From: an uncultured Sulfuricurvum sp.
GTDB taxonomy: Bacteria > Campylobacterota > Campylobacteria > Campylobacterales > Sulfurimonadaceae
Length of the DNA stretch: 16,600 nt
Direction of reading: 5' to 3'
NCBI RefSeq assembly: GCF_937936435.1
Contig: NZ_CALDDG010000129.1
Span: 1-16,600, forward strand
Shown here: in pieces, positions 1 to 7,257 of the stretch
Numbering within the stretch: position 1 is the first letter of the stretch
Layout: each line of letters begins with the position of its first letter
Made by a program: the position numbers and the translations under genes
The notes under the pieces: model-generated
What the model was told of the DNA's origin: nothing
Seen by the model: only the letters and a program-made list of their open reading frames with translations
Database searches by the model: none

Positions 1-48
1 CTTAAAATCGCTGCTTCTGAGCTTCGTACTCTGAAAAAAGATTCGTAA
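1..48 (+). CDS. rpmB: 50S ribosomal protein L28, C-terminal fragment
   Basis: Only the last 15 codons and the TAA stop are inside the window, reading LKIAASELRTLKKDS. This matches the conserved tail of Campylobacterota L28 (a K-I-A-A-S-x-L-R-T-L-K-K pattern), a small protein of the large ribosomal subunit. The call also fits the neighbour: in H. pylori the L28 gene sits next to a two-TM K+ channel gene, as here. The channel ORF follows in the same frame after 21 bases, so the two are probably co-transcribed. The 5' part of the gene lies to the left of the window. The identification rests on a short stretch plus context. Confidence 0.82.
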   Translation, partial: LKIAASELRTLKKDS

Positions 49-71
49 ACGTCCCTTGAAGGGTTCACGTT
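48..71 (+). promoter_or_regulatory. Stem-loop covering the K+ channel ribosome-binding region and TTG start
   Basis: AACGT at 48-52 pairs with ACGTT at 67-71, and CCC at 53-55 pairs with GGG at 61-63, leaving a TTGAA loop (56-60) and a three-base TTC bulge (64-66). The likely Shine-Dalgarno GAAGGG (58-63) lies in the loop and 3' arm, and the TTG start (70-72) enters the outer stem. The pairing is read directly; a role in limiting translation of the channel relative to L28 is inference. Confidence 0.35.
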
Positions 72-1206
72 GAATCTTATCCAAAAGATACGAAAAGTCT
101 TAAAATGGGAGTCTTCTCCCAAGCCTGATATCACTTTGAATGCTGAGCTATACGCTCAGCTTCTCCCCTTTAGAACTCCCCTTATTTTAATTCAGCTATG
201 TATGGTATTCGGTACCATCGGTTATATGCAAATTGAAGGTCATTCGCTGATCAATGCGATTTTTCAGACCGGATATACGATTACGACCGTCGGATTCGGT
301 TCGTTGGGTGAAGGGGAATTTTCACCGTTAGGGAAACTTTTTACCGTTACTCTGATTATTTTCGGATATACGGTATTTATCTTTGCGATGGGGGTCATTA
401 TTGATGTTATCAATAAAGGTGAGCTCAAACGCATTTTAAAGGAACGAAAGATGTTGTATCGGATCGCCCGCCTCAAAAAACATTTTGTCATTTGTTACCA
501 TAACGAGTATGCGATTGAAGTGACGAAGCAGCTGCGCCAGAATCATATCCCCTTTATCGTTATTGATCCGCGGGAGGATATCGAAGCGATTGCGGTCGAA
601 CATAAATATCCGTATTACATCAAAGCAAAGCCCCATACCGAAGAGGCGATGCTCAAAGCACATTTGAGTTCGGCTAAGGGGCTCATTACTTTATCGGATT
701 CGATTGCCGATAATATCGCTTTGATCGCGTCTGTCCGCCTTTTTGAGAAAGAGCACCACATCCCTTCGGCCTATTACATCATCAGTGCATCGGAAAGTGT
801 CGAAGATATCAGTAAACTCAAAAAACTGGGAGCCGACACGGTCGTATCTCCGAGCAAACTCACCGCACAGCGAATTACGGCAATGGCGGCACGTCCGGAT
901 ATGGAGAATCTGCTTGAGCAGTTTCTCTATAAAAGCGATACGCCGCTCGATATGGAAGAGGTATACGTCCCGAAAACAAGCTGGATGGTACTGAAAAAAC
1001 TCAAAGAGACCCATTTGCGCGATATTGCCAACGTATCCATAATCGGAATTACCAAAAAAGACGGTAAGTTCATGCCGATGCCGAAAGGGGACGTATTGAT
1101 TATGAGCGAATCGAAATTATTGGTTATTGGAACCCAAAAAGGGATATTATATACCAAAGGGTTGGTCAAAAAACAGGAAAAACCGGAGGAACTAAAATAT
1201 GTATAA
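70..1206 (+). CDS. Two-TM potassium channel with cytoplasmic RCK (TrkA-N/TrkA-C) domain
   Basis: Predicted inner-membrane K+ channel subunit, 378 aa, of the Kch/HpKchA type. TM1 lies near residues 36-55, a pore helix near 60-72, the selectivity filter TVGFG at 73-77, and TM2 near 90-113. Residues about 137-260 form a TrkA-N/RCK Rossmann-like domain and about 290-362 a TrkA-C-like domain. The filter has F where TVGYG is commonest; this is a tolerated variant. The usual GxGxxG loop of RCK domains is absent: the region reads ICYHNEY (141-147), so dinucleotide binding is doubtful and another ligand or assembly role is possible. The start is TTG: upstream in-frame codons reach the rpmB stop without another start, and the first ATG would remove part of TM1. 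A GAAGGG ribosome site lies 6 bases upstream. The last 8 bases overlap argJ, suggesting coupled translation. Gating ligand and ion selectivity are inferred from family only. Confidence 0.9.
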   Translation: MNLIQKIRKVLKWESSPKPDITLNAELYAQLLPFRTPLILIQLCMVFGTIGYMQIEGHSLINAIFQTGYTITTVGFGSLGEGEFSPLGKLFTVTLIIFGYTVFIFAMGVIIDVINKGELKRILKERKMLYRIARLKKHFVICYHNEYAIEVTKQLRQNHIPFIVIDPREDIEAIAVEHKYPYYIKAKPHTEEAMLKAHLSSAKGLITLSDSIADNIALIASVRLFEKEHHIPSAYYIISASESVEDISKLKKLGADTVVSPSKLTAQRITAMAARPDMENLLEQFLYKSDTPLDMEEVYVPKTSWMVLKKLKETHLRDIANVSIIGITKKDGKFMPMPKGDVLIMSESKLLVIGTQKGILYTKGLVKKQEKPEELKYV

Positions 1207-2386
1207 GATTGTCCCCGTCGAGGGCGGAGTATGTGCGGCAGAAGGTTTTTTTGCCGACGGAATCCATATCGGTCTGAAAAAAGAGGGTGCCAAAGATTTG
1301 GCGTTTGTCTATTCGAATACGCTGTGTACGATCGCGTCGGTATTTACCACCAATAAAATGACGGCGGCACCGATTCGCCATTTTCGTGCAAAAGGGGAGT
1401 TTAAAGGCAATTTTGTCCTTATCAATTCTAAAAATGCCAATGCGATGACGGGGCAGGCCGGAATCGACGATATCGACGAAGTATTGCAAAGTGTATGCTC
1501 TATGTTCCCCTCTATTGTTCATCCGGTAATGAGTTCGACGGGGGTGATCGGGGTACGGCTTCCTAAAGCGAAAATTATCGAAGGAGCCAAGCAAATCGAT
1601 TTGGGAAAACGTGACGGTGTTGCCGCTTCCGAAGCGATTATGACGACCGATACGTTTGCCAAACGGATCGCTTTTGAGGTTCAGCTGGACGACGGGAAAT
1701 CGTTTCGGATCGGTGCAATGGCAAAAGGTGCGGGGATGATCAATCCTGCCATGGCGACGATGTTGTGTTTTATCACGACCGATGCGGCTGTCGGAAAAGC
1801 GGCAATACAGGATATTTTAGACGAGTGTGTTCATACTACGTTTAACGCCGCCAGCGTCGACGGCGATACATCGACCAACGATACCGTTTTAGTCATGGCA
1901 AACGGTAAGAGCGGAGCATTCCATCCGAAAGCCTTTAAAGAGGTATTAGAGAACATTATGCTCTTTTTGGCCAAAGAGATGGTGCGCGACGGAGAAGGGG
2001 CGACAAAGCTGGTCACCTACAAAGTGACGGGAGCCGTTAATGCGAAAGAAGCGGAGATCGCCGCAAAAGCGCTCAGTAACTCCCTTTTGGTCAAAACGGC
2101 TTTGTTCGGGCAAGACCCTAACTGGGGACGGATCGCTTCGACGGTCGGAGCCAGCGGTATCATGTGCGACGAAGCATTTTTGAGCATTTGGTTTGACGAT
2201 GTATGCGTTTATAAAAAAGGGACTTTGCTGTTTGATGAAAAACTCGAACCGCTTGCCGCGGCAGTAATGCAAAAATCGGCCTTTACGATCCATTGCGATA
2301 TCGGTCTTCAAGACGGTGAGTTTACCGCATACGGATGCGATCTTGGGCACGAATATGTCAAAATTAATGCGGATTATCGCACGTAG
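1199..2386 (+). CDS. argJ: Bifunctional glutamate N-acetyltransferase / amino-acid N-acetyltransferase
   Basis: ArgJ, 395 aa, cytoplasmic. It transfers acetyl from N-acetylornithine to glutamate (cyclic arginine pathway), and bifunctional members also use acetyl-CoA. The proenzyme cleaves itself at the conserved ATML site, here A186-T187-M188-L189, making T187 the N-terminal nucleophile of the beta chain. Also visible are STGVIG (113-118, oxyanion-hole region), SVDGDTSTND (219-228) and GQDPNWGR (304-311). Length is normal for the family. The ATG is preceded by GGAGGA at 1185-1190 with 8-base spacing and overlaps the end of the K+ channel gene, so it is probably read from the rpmB/channel transcript. 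Whether it is mono- or bifunctional cannot be told from sequence by eye; finding argA or argE elsewhere in the genome would bear on this. Confidence 0.96.
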   Translation: MYKIVPVEGGVCAAEGFFADGIHIGLKKEGAKDLAFVYSNTLCTIASVFTTNKMTAAPIRHFRAKGEFKGNFVLINSKNANAMTGQAGIDDIDEVLQSVCSMFPSIVHPVMSSTGVIGVRLPKAKIIEGAKQIDLGKRDGVAASEAIMTTDTFAKRIAFEVQLDDGKSFRIGAMAKGAGMINPAMATMLCFITTDAAVGKAAIQDILDECVHTTFNAASVDGDTSTNDTVLVMANGKSGAFHPKAFKEVLENIMLFLAKEMVRDGEGATKLVTYKVTGAVNAKEAEIAAKALSNSLLVKTALFGQDPNWGRIASTVGASGIMCDEAFLSIWFDDVCVYKKGTLLFDEKLEPLAAAVMQKSAFTIHCDIGLQDGEFTAYGCDLGHEYVKINADYRT

Positions 2387-2411
2387 TATTAGCATCTACT
2401 AAGTGAGCGGT

Positions 2412-2420
2412 TGCTATAAT
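2412..2420 (+). promoter_or_regulatory. Extended -10 promoter (TGCTATAAT) for prs
   Basis: TGCTATAAT ends 30 bases before the prs ATG. An extended -10 with no clear -35 is typical of sigma70 promoters in Campylobacterota. Transcription would start near 2427, giving a leader of about 24 bases that carries the AGGAAG site. It lies within the gap after argJ and supports independent transcription of prs. Confidence 0.7.
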
Positions 2421-2440
2421 CGCGATAATTTATGCTCAAC

Positions 2441-2446
2441 AGGAAG
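2441..2446 (+). promoter_or_regulatory. Ribosome-binding site AGGAAG that fixes the prs start
   Basis: AGGAAG sits 4 bases before the ATG at 2451. An upstream in-frame GTG at 2403 lies before the -10 element and could not be in a transcript from that promoter, so this site decides the start. Confidence 0.75.
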
Positions 2447-2450
2447 ACCC

Positions 2451-3380
2451 ATGCGCGGATATAAAATTTTCAGCGGTTCAGCATGTACCGACTTTGCGGC
2501 GGAAGTGTGCAAAACGCTCGATGTCCCCCTCTCTAAAGCGTCAGTCAAACGTTTCAGTGACGGAGAAATCAATGTTCAGATTTCAGAAAGCGTTCGCGGT
2601 CGCGATGTCTTTATCATTCAGTCTACGGGGGCGCCGTCAAATGACAATTTGATGGAATTACTGATTATGACCGATGCGCTCCGCCGCTCATCCGCCAGTT
2701 CGATTACGGCGGTAGTTCCGTATTTCGGGTATGCGCGACAAGACCGAAAAGCGGCTCCACGCGTACCGATCACTGCAAAATTGGTAGCAGATATGTTTGA
2801 AACGGCGGGGATCGCCCGCGTTGTGACGATCGATCTACATGCCGGACAGATTCAAGGGTTTTTCAATATCCCCGTCGATAACCTCTACGGTGCAATCATT
2901 TTCCAAGAGTATATCACGTCGAAAAAGCTTCCAAATCCGATTATCGCATCCCCGGATATCGGAGGGGTTGCACGGGCTCGTTATTTCGCCGAAAAACTGG
3001 GATTGGAGATGGTAATCGTCGATAAACGGCGTGAAAAAGCCAATGAGAGCGAAGTGATGAACATCATCGGAGACGTGACGGGTAAAGACGTCATTATGAT
3101 CGACGATATGGTCGATACGGCCGGAACGATGGTGAAAGCCGCCGCCGCACTGAAAAAACGGGGTGCAACGTCGGTGATGGCGTGTGCGACTCACGGTGTT
3201 CTAAGCGGTAAAGCTTACGACAATATCAACAGCGGCGAGTTGGACGAATTGGTGATTTCCAATACTCTCGTCCTTGGCGGACAAAGCGATAAGATAAAAG
3301 TATTGAGCGTTGCTCCGCTGTTTGCCGAAGTTATCCGCCGTGTTTATCACAATGAGAGCGTTAATTCACTGTTTAGCTAA
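2451..3380 (+). CDS. prs: Ribose-phosphate pyrophosphokinase (PRPP synthetase)
   Basis: Prs makes 5-phosphoribosyl 1-pyrophosphate from ribose 5-phosphate and ATP in the cytoplasm, feeding purine, pyrimidine, NAD, histidine and tryptophan synthesis. From ATG 2451 the protein is 309 aa, the usual class I length. Motifs are the ATP-binding region PYFGYARQDRK (90-100), DLHAGQIQGFF (128-138, flexible/metal-binding region) and the PRPP-binding loop IDDMVDTAGT (217-226). The longer reading from GTG 2403 adds 16 residues unrelated to the family and begins upstream of the -10 box, so it is rejected. A GC-rich hairpin follows the stop. Confidence 0.97.
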   Translation: MRGYKIFSGSACTDFAAEVCKTLDVPLSKASVKRFSDGEINVQISESVRGRDVFIIQSTGAPSNDNLMELLIMTDALRRSSASSITAVVPYFGYARQDRKAAPRVPITAKLVADMFETAGIARVVTIDLHAGQIQGFFNIPVDNLYGAIIFQEYITSKKLPNPIIASPDIGGVARARYFAEKLGLEMVIVDKRREKANESEVMNIIGDVTGKDVIMIDDMVDTAGTMVKAAAALKKRGATSVMACATHGVLSGKAYDNINSGELDELVISNTLVLGGQSDKIKVLSVAPLFAEVIRRVYHNESVNSLFS

Positions 3381-3386
3381 TTCTTC

Positions 3387-3405
3387 TTGGGACGTTGCGT
3401 CCCAA
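3387..3405 (+). terminator. Hairpin after prs, terminator-like but without a U tract
   Basis: TTGGGACG (3387-3394) pairs perfectly with CGTCCCAA (3398-3405) around a TTG loop, 6 bases after the prs stop. The following bases are ACCCTCC rather than a T run, so intrinsic termination is uncertain; it may instead protect the 3' end of the prs mRNA. It lies just before the lepA promoter, which fits a transcription-unit boundary. Confidence 0.5.
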
Positions 3406-3423
3406 CCCTCCTAAGCAGTGTTC

Positions 3424-3432
3424 TGCTATAAT
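3424..3432 (+). promoter_or_regulatory. Extended -10 promoter (TGCTATAAT) for lepA-comF
   Basis: An identical copy of the nine-base element found before prs lies 35 bases before the lepA ATG. A start site near 3439 would give a leader of about 29 bases. The ribosome site of lepA is weak. No clear -35 is seen. Confidence 0.65.
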
Positions 3433-3467
3433 TCCGTCAATTAAAATATAATGAGCAATAGAACCTA

Positions 3468-5258
3468 ATGGATAATATTCGTAATTTTTCAATCATAGCC
3501 CATATCGACCACGGCAAGAGTACCTTAGCCGATCGTATCATCCAAGAGTGCGGTGCGGTAAGCGATCGTGAACTCACGAAACAGATGATGGATACGATGG
3601 ATATCGAACAAGAGCGCGGGATTACGATTAAAGCGCAGAGTGTACGGCTCGATTACGTCAAAGACGGCAAACACTATATTCTTAACCTGATTGACACTCC
3701 GGGCCACGTCGATTTCAGCTACGAAGTCTCTAAGTCCCTTGCGTCCAGTGACGGGGCATTATTGATCGTTGATGCGGCGCAAGGGGTCGAAGCGCAAACG
3801 ATCGCCAATGTCTATATGGCGATGGAAAACGATCTGACCCTTATCCCCGTCATCAACAAAATCGATCTTCCTGCCGCAGAACCTGAGCGGGTCGCCGAAG
3901 AGATCGAAACGACGATCGGGATCGATGCCACTGATGCAGTAATGATCTCGGCAAAAACCGGAGTAGGGATTCGTGAACTGATCGATGCAATCGTCGATCG
4001 TATCCCTGCACCTGTAGGTGATCCTGAAGCGACGACCAAAGCGATTATCTACGATTCGTGGTTTGATTCTTATCAAGGGGCAATGGCACTCGTACGTGTG
4101 TTCGACGGCGAAATCAAGACAGGGCAGATGGTCAAATTGATGCACAACAATGAAAACCATCAGGTTCTTGAGCTGCTGTATCCTCATCCGCTTCGCCGTC
4201 AGAAAACGCAAACGATTAAAGCCGGAGAGATCGGAATCGTGATCTTGGGTGTCAAAGAGGTGGGATCTATCCGTGTCGGCGATACGATCACCGATGCGCG
4301 TAATCCGGCCAAAGAACCGGTAGGTGAATACGCTCCGGCAAAACCGTTCGTATTCGCGGGGATTTATCCGATCGATACCGACGAGTTCGAATCGGTGCGC
4401 GATGCGCTCGATAAGCTCAAACTCAACGACAGCAGTCTGAGCTATGAGCCGGAAACCTCTATCGCTTTGGGGTTCGGTTTCCGTGTCGGATTTTTGGGGA
4501 TGCTCCATATGGAGGTTGTCAAAGAGCGGTTAGAGCGTGAATTTAATCTCGATCTGATTGCGACCGCTCCGTCGGTTGTCTATAAAGTCTATAAGACCGA
4601 CGGGTCGATGGTGGAAGTCCAAAATCCGAGCGAACTCCCTGAGCCGCAGAATATCGAACGGATCGAAGAACCGTACGTTCGTGCAACGGTTATCGTCCCG
4701 ACCGACTATTTGGGGAATATCATCACGCTATTGACCGCGAAGCGCGGGATGCAGGAGAAGATGGAATATCTCAACGAGACGCGGGTCATGCTCATCTATG
4801 TGATGCCGATGAACGAGATCGTCGTCGATTTCTATGATAAACTCAAATCAACGTCCAAAGGGTATGCGAGTTTCGATTACGATCCGATCGAATTCCGTCA
4901 GGGCGATCTCGTTAAACTCGATGTCCGTGTGGCGGGAGATGTCGTCGATGCTCTGAGCGTCATCGTCCCTCGCAGCAGTGCAGAATCCCGCGGAAGGGCT
5001 CTTGTTACCAATATGAAAGAGATCGTTCCTCGCCAACTGTTCGAAGTGGCGATTCAAGCCTCTATCGGAAACCGTGTTATCGCCCGCGAAACGGTCAAAT
5101 CGATGGGTAAAAACGTTACCGCAAAATGTTACGGCGGGGATATATCCCGTAAACGCAAACTCCTCGACAAACAAAAAGAGGGGAAAAAACGGATGAAAGC
5201 GATCGGAAAGGTTCAGCTCCCCCAAGAGGCGTTCATGTCCGTTCTAAAAATGGATTAA
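3468..5258 (+). CDS. lepA: Elongation factor 4 (LepA), ribosome back-translocating GTPase
   Basis: LepA/EF4, 596 aa, a translational GTPase that acts on stalled or mis-translocated ribosomes and aids 30S biogenesis. G motifs are in order: AHIDHGKST (11-19, P loop), the switch I region around RGITI (50-54), DTPGH (76-80), NKID (130-133) and SAK (161-163). The rest follows the LepA domain order: an EF-Tu-like beta barrel, an EF-G-like domain III, the EF-G domain V-like part and the LepA-specific C-terminal domain ending in a basic stretch with RKRKLLDKQKEGKKR. Length is normal (about 600 aa). In H. pylori, lepA is in a cluster with fliF, fliG, fliH and dxs; here it is paired with comF, with one base between the two genes. 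Confidence 0.98.
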   Translation: MDNIRNFSIIAHIDHGKSTLADRIIQECGAVSDRELTKQMMDTMDIEQERGITIKAQSVRLDYVKDGKHYILNLIDTPGHVDFSYEVSKSLASSDGALLIVDAAQGVEAQTIANVYMAMENDLTLIPVINKIDLPAAEPERVAEEIETTIGIDATDAVMISAKTGVGIRELIDAIVDRIPAPVGDPEATTKAIIYDSWFDSYQGAMALVRVFDGEIKTGQMVKLMHNNENHQVLELLYPHPLRRQKTQTIKAGEIGIVILGVKEVGSIRVGDTITDARNPAKEPVGEYAPAKPFVFAGIYPIDTDEFESVRDALDKLKLNDSSLSYEPETSIALGFGFRVGFLGMLHMEVVKERLEREFNLDLIATAPSVVYKVYKTDGSMVEVQNPSELPEPQNIERIEEPYVRATVIVPTDYLGNIITLLTAKRGMQEKMEYLNETRVMLIYVMPMNEIVVDFYDKLKSTSKGYASFDYDPIEFRQGDLVKLDVRVAGDVVDALSVIVPRSSAESRGRALVTNMKEIVPRQLFEVAIQASIGNRVIARETVKSMGKNVTAKCYGGDISRKRKLLDKQKEGKKRMKAIGKVQLPQEAFMSVLKMD

Positions 5259-5259
5259 C

Positions 5260-5835
5260 ATGCGCTGCATGATGTGTGAGCGCTTCAGCCTCTCGCATAT
5301 CTGCTCCCATTGTCAAGAATCTCTCCTCACTCCGACCCTCCATAAACGAAAAATCCTGGGTTCGATTCCCGTCTATTCTTTTTATCCCTATAATGAAATC
5401 GAACCTCTGCTGCTTACCAAACATACCGATTTGGGATACTACATCTACACGATATTGGCAAAGCGTTCGCTCGGTGCCTTTGCCCGTGAATGGCAGTATG
5501 AAAACACCGTCGCCTCCGTCGGGATAGATGATCGTTCAGAGAGCGGCTACTCGCATACAGCGGTTTTGAACCGTGCATTGAAATCGGATACTATTATCCC
5601 GCAGTACGGTAAACTTCGCGCATCGCAGCACTATAAATATGCGGGGAAAAGTGTCGAAGAGAGGCTGATGAATCCCCGTCAATTTATGTATATCCCCTTT
5701 TCGGAAAAAGAGGTGATTTTAGTGGACGATATCGTCACGACGGGAACAACGCTCTCTGAAGCGGCCGAAGTTCTCCATACGCAGGGAAAAAAAGTGATCC
5801 TCTGTCTTACTCTGAGCGATGCGGAGAATCGATAA
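5260..5835 (+). CDS. comF: ComF family phosphoribosyltransferase-like protein
   Basis: A 191-aa protein with an N-terminal four-cysteine zinc-binding pattern (C3, C6, C15, C18) and a C-terminal PRPP-binding loop VILVDDIVTTGTTL (152-165), the arrangement of ComF/GntX proteins. Family members support DNA uptake in naturally competent bacteria (ComF with the ComFA helicase in Gram-positives), although the reaction is unproven. It is somewhat shorter than E. coli GntX (about 227 aa). It starts one base after the lepA stop and is clearly in the same operon. The 3' end overlaps the histidine kinase gene on the other strand by 29 bases; both frames are intact to their stops. Family is confident; a role in competence is inferred from family only. 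Confidence 0.87.
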   Translation: MRCMMCERFSLSHICSHCQESLLTPTLHKRKILGSIPVYSFYPYNEIEPLLLTKHTDLGYYIYTILAKRSLGAFAREWQYENTVASVGIDDRSESGYSHTAVLNRALKSDTIIPQYGKLRASQHYKYAGKSVEERLMNPRQFMYIPFSEKEVILVDDIVTTGTTLSEAAEVLHTQGKKVILCLTLSDAENR

Positions 5836-7207
5836 TGTTCGGAAGGGTGACGTAAAAACAGCTCCCTTTTCCTATTTCGCTCTCAACCCAAATCGTTCCT
5901 CCGTGGGCATGAACCATCTCTTTGACGATAGCCAGCCCTAGTCCCGTCCCCTTGATCGCTTCAGGCGAAGGTTCACCCTGAGTAAAAGGATCGAAAATAG
6001 CGTCAAGATTTTCCGGTGCAATACCGTATCCGTGATCGCAAACTGAAAATTGGTGATGACCGTCGTTCGTATAGGTGATCGTAACGGATTCACCTTCAGG
6101 AGAGAATTTAACCGCATTGCTTAGAAGATTGATGAAAACCTGTTGGATCATCTTCCGATCGGCAGTGAGTATTTCGTCCTTTACCGAAGGATATACGATC
6201 CGTAATGAGCGTTTATGCCCTAAAGGCTCAATGATAGCGGAGACCTCTTTGAACAGTTCAAAGAGTGTAAACTGACTTACCGAGAGTTCCATTTTTCCCG
6301 CTTTCATTTTTGAAAAATCTAGAATAGTATTAACAAGATCCAGCAGATGGCGTCCGGCAAAAAGAATTTTTTCGGTGTAGGACGATACTTCTTTAGAGAT
6401 ATCGGGACGGCGAATAAGTAATTGAGAAAATCCGATGATCGCATTCAGCGGAGTGCGAAGTTCATGGCTCATCGTTGCGAAAAAAGCATCTTTTGCGACG
6501 GCGGCTTGGCGCGCTTCATCTAGGGCATTAAGTAAATCGTCTTGATATTGCTCTTTTTGAATGATCTCTTGCAGTAGATTGTCGTTGAGATGATCTGCGT
6601 AGAGTTTTTCTTCTTCCAGGTGTTTGAGCAGTTCTTGCTGTTGCAGCTGTAAGAGGACGACTTCGGAAAAGTTGGCATGGAACCTTTTGCTGGAGATAAT
6701 CATCATAACCGAAAATAAGAGCAAAGTTATCCCGATCATCCAGGAGGTATCGGTTCGCTGGAGGATGAAATGAAGTGCATAGGGGGAAGTGACCAGCAAA
6801 TTATAAAACAGATAGCTTTCGGGTCGGTATGAATTCGATCCTACGGCGCCGGCGACCATCCCCCCGATAATTATGATCAGCATCATAGTATGATCCGAAG
6901 AATCGGGGAGGAGAAAATAGGCACTTGAACCCCACAGTAACCCGGAAGCAATGACTCCTGCCATATAGGCAACGTAAGGATGATAGGTGGAATCGGGAGT
7001 GATGGATGAGCGAAAATAAAAATAGGCGGCGAGACGTGCGAAGATCAACACCATATTAGCGGCGATCCAGAAAGTCAGTGAACCATACGATACATGATCT
7101 GCCAAGATATAGGCGATGATAAGGGTATTGAAAAAAATAGCGATCAACGGTACTGGAAGAGCACGGTAAAGGGCGTCTACCTCTTTCGAAAAGATTTCAT
7201 TGTCCAC
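5807..7207 (-). CDS. Sensor histidine kinase with six-TM N-terminal domain
   Basis: An orphan inner-membrane histidine kinase, 466 aa. Six hydrophobic helices are visible near residues 19-37, 45-65, 78-99, 108-124, 133-150 and 155-172, followed by a Gln/Leu/Glu-rich coiled coil (about 180-235), the HisKA dimerisation domain with phospho-acceptor H248 in MSHELRTP, and a HATPase_c domain with N box (N364 in LLSNAVKF), G1 box DHGYG (391-395) and G2 box GTGLGL (420-425). There is no PAS, HAMP or receiver domain; the signal is probably sensed within the membrane or by the short loops. No response regulator gene is in the window. The start used is GTG at 7207 with a weak ribosome site; an in-frame ATT at 7240 behind AAGGAG (7252-7257) would add 11 residues. 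The gene ends inside comF on the other strand. The input signal is unknown. Confidence 0.93.
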   Translation of the reverse strand: MDNEIFSKEVDALYRALPVPLIAIFFNTLIIAYILADHVSYGSLTFWIAANMVLIFARLAAYFYFRSSITPDSTYHPYVAYMAGVIASGLLWGSSAYFLLPDSSDHTMMLIIIIGGMVAGAVGSNSYRPESYLFYNLLVTSPYALHFILQRTDTSWMIGITLLLFSVMMIISSKRFHANFSEVVLLQLQQQELLKHLEEEKLYADHLNDNLLQEIIQKEQYQDDLLNALDEARQAAVAKDAFFATMSHELRTPLNAIIGFSQLLIRRPDISKEVSSYTEKILFAGRHLLDLVNTILDFSKMKAGKMELSVSQFTLFELFKEVSAIIEPLGHKRSLRIVYPSVKDEILTADRKMIQQVFINLLSNAVKFSPEGESVTITYTNDGHHQFSVCDHGYGIAPENLDAIFDPFTQGEPSPEAIKGTGLGLAIVKEMVHAHGGTIWVESEIGKGSCFYVTLPNIIDSPHRSE

Positions 7208-7238
7208 GTCATTATCCGTTCTGTTTGGGGTGGAATCA

Positions 7239-7244
7239 ATTATA
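7239..7244 (-). promoter_or_regulatory. Possible -10 box (TATAAT) for the histidine kinase
   Basis: On the minus strand CTTATAAT lies in the 50-base gap between the nitroreductase stop and the kinase GTG, with the start site expected near 7232. It lacks the TG extension seen at other promoters here and has no clear -35, so the kinase may also be read through from upstream genes. Confidence 0.4.
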
Positions 7245-7257
7245 AGCGCCTTCTCCT

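Noticed and set aside
2403..2450. GTG start at 2403 giving a 325-aa prs product
   Set aside because: It lies before the TGCTATAAT -10 element, the extra 16 residues do not resemble Prs, and AGGAAG plus ATG at 2451 gives the normal 309 aa.
3447..3452. Second TATAAT before lepA as its promoter
   Set aside because: A start about 7 bases after it would leave a leader too short for a ribosome site; the TGCTATAAT at 3424 is better placed.
3759..4508. 249-aa open frame antisense to lepA
   Set aside because: It lies wholly inside the clear lepA gene, is rich in Arg/Phe/Asp as expected from a mirrored frame, and resembles no family.
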